Position numbers and translations under genes: made by a program. DNA of 32,767 nt, taken from Mesorhizobium sp. GTDB taxonomy: Bacteria; Pseudomonadota; Alphaproteobacteria; Rhizobiales; Rhizobiaceae. The stretch spans positions 1 to 32,767 of the forward strand of contig NZ_SUEO01000046.1 in NCBI RefSeq assembly GCF_004962925.1, given 5' to 3'. The notes under the pieces were generated by a model. The model had not been told where the DNA came from and searched no databases. It was given only the letters and a program-made list of their open reading frames with translations. This document shows positions 28,255 to 32,767 of this stretch, in pieces; position 1 is the first letter of the stretch; each line of letters starts with the position of its first letter.

Positions 28255-29774
28255 GCGGGGCATCTCCCGAACTTGCCGTGGTCGTACTTTCCGTTGGTGC
28301 GCCGGCGGAATTGAAGACGGCAGTGGATTCGCTGCTGGCGCAACCAATTCCGCTCGAGATTGTCGTCGTCAACTCAGGCGGTGGCGATCCCCACTCCGTT
28401 CTTTCGAGTGAGGCCCCCGGTATCAGCGTCATTTCCACCCCGCAACTGCTGTGGCCAGGGGCCGCGCGAAACGTCGGCATCAGATCCACTCGCGCACCCT
28501 GGGTCGCGTTTCTTGCCTCCGATCTCGTCGCCAGTCCGGGCTGGGCGGCCAACCGGCTCCTGCTTCACAAGAAAGGCCGCAACTCCGTAGCCTCGGCCTT
28601 GGTCAACAGCCATCCGCGGAACCTCTATGCATGGGCAAGCCATCTCTCGGTTCTGGTTCGCCGGATGCCCGATGTGCCCAAGAGGAAGGCGCTCCGCTAC
28701 GGCGCGAGCTATGCCCGAACGCTCTTCGAAAAATATGGCGGGTTCCGGGAGGACCTTCGGGTCGGGGAGGATACGGAGTTCCACCGCCGGATGAAACGTG
28801 CCGATCGTCCGGTCTGGGCCCCTTCGGTTCAGGCATCGCACCTGAACCCAACCAGTTTCCGGCAGATGATCCAGGATCAGCTTGCCCGTGGCAAGCGCGC
28901 CGCAATCCACTGGCCTGCCCTCGACGAGAGCTCGCTGCTGAGGCGAGGCTTCAGCCGGTTCATGCTCATCGCACCGCTTTCTTTCAGATCGGTTCGAGGG
29001 CTGGATCGCCTGTTCGTTGTCGCATCATGGCCGCTCGTCCTGGCGTGCACCTTCGCCTACGAGCGCGGCGTCGACCGAGGTAAGCGCGAATTGGCGCGGG
29101 CGGGCGGACCAGGTGCCGCGCGCGTGACGGTAGTGGCAATACTCGACCGGGATGACTGGCAAGCGAACACGGATATCATGGTGGTTGTCGATCCGACCTA
29201 CAGACATCTCACCTGGATTCCCCGGGATCTTTGGGTCCCCAGCCTCAACGATCGCATCAATGCGGCATTTGCGATCGGCGGCGGCGATCTTCTCCTGAAA
29301 GCGGTTCGAGAACTGGGGTTTCCAGCTGAGAGCCTACTGTGTGTCAGGCGCGCCGCGACCGAGGCTGCGCTCGAGGGGGTCAGGGTCACTGTGCCAGTGA
29401 GCGAACCTCTCGACTTCTGGTATCCCTTGCATCCTACGCGCCCGATCGAGGAGGGACGCAAGGCCATCTCGTTCCGCCCTCCAGAAGAGCTTCTTTCAGG
29501 CGAGCGACTTCACCAGTGGATGGGGGCGCGGATCATGATCAATCGCAGCGGGTCGGACCTGTTGCGACTGGATCGTCAGCAGTTGTTGCTGAGAGCTCTG
29601 CTCGCGGCCGGCTTTGATTTCCAGCGTGTGCTTCGGGACCCGAGCTTACAGCGGACTTCCGGAAAGAATCCCCTGGCGGCACTGTCCAGGGTGAGGCCTG
29701 ATTGGCACTTCTCCACTCTCGGTCCCCTCAAAGATGCTACGACGGATGGAAAGGCTGTTCTCGTAAAGGGGTAA
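28251..29774 (+). CDS. GT2 family glycosyltransferase fused to a LytR-CpsA-Psr (LCP)-like domain
   Basis: N-term 'LAVVVLSVGAPAELKTAVDSLLAQP..PGAARNVGIRSTRAPWVAFLASDLVASPGW..GGFREDLRVGEDTEFHRRM'; hydrophobic LDRLFVVASWPLVLACTFAY; C-term 'TDIMVVVDPTYRHLTWIPRDLWVPSLNDRINAAFAIGGGDLLLKAVRELGF..DLLRLDRQQLLLRALL' parallels LCP. TTG start overlaps the upstream stop (TTGA). Confidence 0.78.
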   Translation: MSGASPELAVVVLSVGAPAELKTAVDSLLAQPIPLEIVVVNSGGGDPHSVLSSEAPGISVISTPQLLWPGAARNVGIRSTRAPWVAFLASDLVASPGWAANRLLLHKKGRNSVASALVNSHPRNLYAWASHLSVLVRRMPDVPKRKALRYGASYARTLFEKYGGFREDLRVGEDTEFHRRMKRADRPVWAPSVQASHLNPTSFRQMIQDQLARGKRAAIHWPALDESSLLRRGFSRFMLIAPLSFRSVRGLDRLFVVASWPLVLACTFAYERGVDRGKRELARAGGPGAARVTVVAILDRDDWQANTDIMVVVDPTYRHLTWIPRDLWVPSLNDRINAAFAIGGGDLLLKAVRELGFPAESLLCVRRAATEAALEGVRVTVPVSEPLDFWYPLHPTRPIEEGRKAISFRPPEELLSGERLHQWMGARIMINRSGSDLLRLDRQQLLLRALLAAGFDFQRVLRDPSLQRTSGKNPLAALSRVRPDWHFSTLGPLKDATTDGKAVLVKG

Positions 29775-30046
29775 ATATTCCCGGTGCGAGACTCAAGATG
29801 GCACGAGCCGAGCGCGGGCGGCCAACGTCGCGGACCTCCGCTTACGACCGCTTCCGTGGTCACGCCGGCTATTCCACGATCTCTTGGTGGAATACTCGAC
29901 AACTGCCTGGTTCCTCCTGACGTCGCATCACACCAGACGGAGCTTGATTGAGAACGACAATAGGGTTGAAGCAAGCGGCCATCGCAATAGATTTCGGGGA
30001 CTGAAGAGTACGATGCCTGCGAAAGTGTCCCTCACAGGAGAGGCTC

Positions 30047-30844
30047 GTGACGTCTGACGACAACACACCCATCCTTTCCGGGGCGCCTATCCTTTCCGGC
30101 GCGATCGGGGAATACTGCGAGTTCGATCCTCCGGCCTCACTCGAAGGGCATTTCCAGTGTGTCTGGTCCAATACATTGCGACCGGAGGCGGGGAGCTTAT
30201 CGGCCGTGGTGCCCGACGGCTGCGTCGACATCACCTGGATCGACGGCGATCTGGTCGTAGCGGGCCCCGACGTGGCCGTTGCCCTCTCTACGCTGACACC
30301 CGGCTCTACTGTGATCGGCACCCGCTTCCGACCGGGTGCGGCAAGCCGGTGGCTCGGTCTGCCGATGTCTGAGATCGTGGGCGGCCGCGTGGCGCTCAGC
30401 CATTTCTGGGGAGCGCTGGCGCGCGAAATCGCCCAGAGAATTGGCGATGCATCCTCCACGGCGGAGCGGATGCGGGCGATGCAAGTGGCACTCTCCAGGC
30501 TTGCGCCCGATTTCGAGCCGCCACCTCCGGACATGGGATTTGCCTTCAACGCGCTGAAAACGGAATCCGCCGGTCCGGGGATGGCGGTCATCCTCGACCG
30601 GCTCGACGTCAGCCCGCGAACACTTCGCCGCCGCTGCCAGGAGGCTTTCGGCTATGGTCCGAAGACTCTCGACCGCATTCTCCGCTTCCAGCGGTTTCTG
30701 AACCTGGCGCGGCAGTCCGCCGAGCCGCGCCTTGTCGATCTTGCGTTCGAGGCGGGTTATTCCGACCAGGCGCATCTCACGCGCGAGGTGCGGCGCCTGT
30801 CTGGGTTTTCGCCCGCGACGGTTCTGCGACAGCTCGGCGCCTGA
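30047..30844 (+). CDS. AraC family transcriptional regulator
   Basis: C-term HTH 'RLDVSPRTLRRRCQEAFGYGPKTLDRILRFQRFLNLAR..LAFEAGYSDQAHLTREVRRLSGFSPA'; GTG start with AGGAG upstream. Confidence 0.9.
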   Translation: MTSDDNTPILSGAPILSGAIGEYCEFDPPASLEGHFQCVWSNTLRPEAGSLSAVVPDGCVDITWIDGDLVVAGPDVAVALSTLTPGSTVIGTRFRPGAASRWLGLPMSEIVGGRVALSHFWGALAREIAQRIGDASSTAERMRAMQVALSRLAPDFEPPPPDMGFAFNALKTESAGPGMAVILDRLDVSPRTLRRRCQEAFGYGPKTLDRILRFQRFLNLARQSAEPRLVDLAFEAGYSDQAHLTREVRRLSGFSPATVLRQLGA

Positions 30845-30913
30845 GCTGGCCGTTTCGTTCAATACGCCACCGCCAACTCCGCCTAGTCTGCCTTCATTGG
30901 AAAGGAGGCAGAT

Positions 30914-31312
30914 ATGACCATCTACAAATCCCGCATCATCACCGTGTCCATCGACAGGGATTGGCGCGAAGTTTATGACTTCGCCTCCATCCCGGAGAAT
31001 TTCCAGCGCTGGGCGGCAGGCCTCGGCCGGCGCTTCGAAAGATCGGGCGAGGAATGGACGGCGGAGGATCCCGACGGCCGGCCCATCCGCATCCGCTTCT
31101 CCCGGCCCAATGAATTCGGTGTCCTCGATCACATCGTCTTTGCCGAGGGCAAGGAAACCCGCAATGCGGTGCGCGTGGTTCCCAATGGCACCGGCGCAGA
31201 GGTCATGTTCACGCTTCTGAAGGCACGGGACATGACGGAGGAGATCTTCGCTGCCGACGCCGCGGCGGTGCAGCGCGACCTCAACACTCTGAAGGCGATG
31301 TTCGAACCCTGA
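30914..31312 (+). CDS. SRPBCC family protein (polyketide cyclase/START-like)
   Basis: 'ITVSIDRDWREVYDFASIPENFQRWAAGL', ends 'AVQRDLNTLKAMFE'. Confidence 0.75.
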   Translation: MTIYKSRIITVSIDRDWREVYDFASIPENFQRWAAGLGRRFERSGEEWTAEDPDGRPIRIRFSRPNEFGVLDHIVFAEGKETRNAVRVVPNGTGAEVMFTLLKARDMTEEIFAADAAAVQRDLNTLKAMFEP

Positions 31313-31342
31313 GCCTTCCAGAGACCACGAAAGGAGAAGATC

Positions 31343-31699
31343 ATGGTCAAATCAAGCAACGACAAGCGCATCGACTACGTCGAGTTTTCGGTCAGCGATA
31401 TCCCGCGTTCGCGCGACTTCTATGGCAAGGCCTTCGGCTGGTCCTTCAAGGACTACGGGCCGAGCTATTGCGAGTTCAACGATGGCCGCCTGACCGGCGG
31501 CTTCGCCCTCGGTGGCCAGAGCAAGGCGGCAGGCGGGCCGCTGGTGATCCTCTATGCCGACAAGCTCGACGAGACCCAACGCCGCGTCGAGGAGGCAGGC
31601 GGGAAGATCGTCAAGCCCGCCTATTCCTTCCCGGGCGGCCGCCGCTTCCACTTTTCCGATCCGGATGGCTACGAGCTGGCCGTGTGGTCAGCGAAGTGA
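31343..31699 (+). CDS. VOC family (glyoxalase-like) protein
   Basis: 'IDYVEFSVSDIPRSRDFYGKAFGWSFKDYG', 'GGRRFHFSDPDGYELAVWS'. Confidence 0.92.
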   Translation: MVKSSNDKRIDYVEFSVSDIPRSRDFYGKAFGWSFKDYGPSYCEFNDGRLTGGFALGGQSKAAGGPLVILYADKLDETQRRVEEAGGKIVKPAYSFPGGRRFHFSDPDGYELAVWSAK

Positions 31700-31863
31700 A
31701 GAGGTGGAGAGGGACGCCGGACCGGATCCGGCGCCCCCATCAATTTTCCTTCTGTATGTCCCGCGACTCCACGAAGGCACGACCATTTCTCCCCACTGCG
31801 ACTCATGTAGCGCTTAACGAGAAAGCAACGCGCTGTTGAGGTCCTGTTAGTCGCTGCCTATGC

Positions 31864-32091
31864 CTAGGAAATAGCCAATCGCAAGGCGCCTTGGGTGGCT
31901 AGTAGCTTGTGCTTTTCGAAGATCGCTAGCTTCTGCGGATAAGTGATCCGCACCTTGGCGTTACACCCGTCGCATCTGATGTGCGCGATTGTTCTTAGCG
32001 CAGAGCCCTTCCTTACAGTCGGATGCGAGCAATCCGGACAAGCGAATGTCAGCGAAACATCAGACAAGTTTTCGGCTAAACCCATTTCCAT
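31864..32091 (-). CDS. small zinc-ribbon-like hypothetical protein
   Basis: 'LTFACPDCSHPTVRKGSALRTIAHIRCDGCNAKVRITY' has two CxxC pairs; start taken at MEMGLAEN. Confidence 0.6.
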   Translation of the reverse strand: MEMGLAENLSDVSLTFACPDCSHPTVRKGSALRTIAHIRCDGCNAKVRITYPQKLAIFEKHKLLATQGALRLAIS

Positions 32092-32314
32092 CTCCCTCGC
32101 CAGCGCTCTGGCGACACCATTCAAAGCCGCCGTATGTGAAACTGATATGAAGGCGCTCACATAGTGACCGAAGAAGTTCGCTGCCCCGCAATCAGCGAGC
32201 CTCGCTTCGAATGTACCAGACCGATTTCGGCCCCAACTCGGGCGAGTCTCAATTTGCAATTTAGATGCCAATCCGATCGTGCCAAAACGGGACGAGGCAT
32301 GCCGAGAACCTTAG

Positions 32315-32433
32315 GAGACGCAGCGCCGCGTCGAGGAGGCCGGCGGGAAGATCGTCAAGCCCGCCTCTTCTGGCGCCGCTTCCATTTCTCCGATCCGGAC
32401 GACTACGAGCTGGCCGTGTGGTCGGACAGGTGA
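32315..32433 (+). pseudogene. 3' fragment of a VOC-family gene, near-copy of 31571-31699
   Basis: gagacgcagcgccgcgtcgaggaggccggcgggaagatcgtcaagcccgcc.. is nearly identical to the VOC 3' end, with a small internal deletion. Confidence 0.85.
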
Positions 32434-32461
32434 GAAAGCCCAAGCAAGCGAGGCAGCAGAG

Positions 32462-32490
32462 AGAGGCGCCGTGCCGAGCTCGGCGCCTCT
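32462..32490. terminator. hairpin, possible transcription attenuator/terminator without T tract
   Basis: AGAGGCGCCG-tgccgagct-CGGCGCCTCT perfect 10-bp stem. Confidence 0.4.
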
Positions 32491-32664
32491 TCGAATGGTT
32501 GGGTTGGGCCACCAAGGATCCGATTGCGCGGGTGGTTATAGCTGCGCTGAACCTAGTCAAAGGGGCAAGCGCTGCTGTTTAAACGATGTAACAATTATTG
32601 TCCGATGGCGTAGCGCTCGCATCGTATAAGGCTGGCCTGAGGACCATCGCATACCGCACCGCGC

Positions 32665-32767
32665 ATGACGGAACCGACACGAACGACAATACGGCAAAGA
32701 CTGTATGCCTTGTTGATCGCCGGCCTGGGCGGGCTGGCCGCATCGGCAATCTCGTTTTCGATGACGC
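32665..32767 (+). CDS. N-terminus of a membrane protein, cut by window end
   Basis: MTEPTRTTIRQRLYALLIAGLGGLAASAISFSM.. hydrophobic start, open to the end of the window. Confidence 0.5.
   Translation, partial: MTEPTRTTIRQRLYALLIAGLGGLAASAISFSMT

Noticed and set aside
29871-29893. ATTCCAC-N9-GTGGAAT inverted repeat after the GT2-LCP gene
   Set aside because: No T tract follows and it is short; insufficient evidence for a terminator or operator.
1-32767. CRISPR arrays, tRNA/rRNA genes, transposases or integrases
   Set aside because: No regularly spaced repeats, tRNA-like cloverleaf or mobile-element protein seen on either strand.

Overview
The window (about 63% GC by eye) looks like an alphaproteobacterial, Mesorhizobium/Rhizobiales-like chromosome. 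Most of it is ordinary. In order it carries: a DUF2059 tail, glutathione reductase, an SbmA/BacA-like ABC exporter fusion, a DsbA-family oxidoreductase with an oligopeptide-type SBP, IalB, HspQ, an AEC transporter, a UbiH-like monooxygenase, a DUF2182/DUF1326/phosphatidylcholine synthase run, a quinone oxidoreductase, a BMP-type nucleoside ABC transporter operon, a frameshifted beta-propeller protein divergent from a LysR regulator, RimO, TerC and DUF930. After that come AraC, SRPBCC and VOC genes and a truncated VOC copy. The standout is 24977-29774. A 1066-aa protein there reads as capsule-type glycosyltransferase + TPR + GT-D glycosyltransferase. It overlaps by 4 nt (TTGA) a GT2 glycosyltransferase whose C-terminus, after a hydrophobic segment, looks like a LytR-CpsA-Psr (LCP) glycopolymer ligase domain. 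A 26-codon ORF overlaps the start of the first gene by GTGA. This could be an undescribed glycopolymer synthesis/attachment module in a Gram-negative. All family calls were made by reading the translations; no database search was run.
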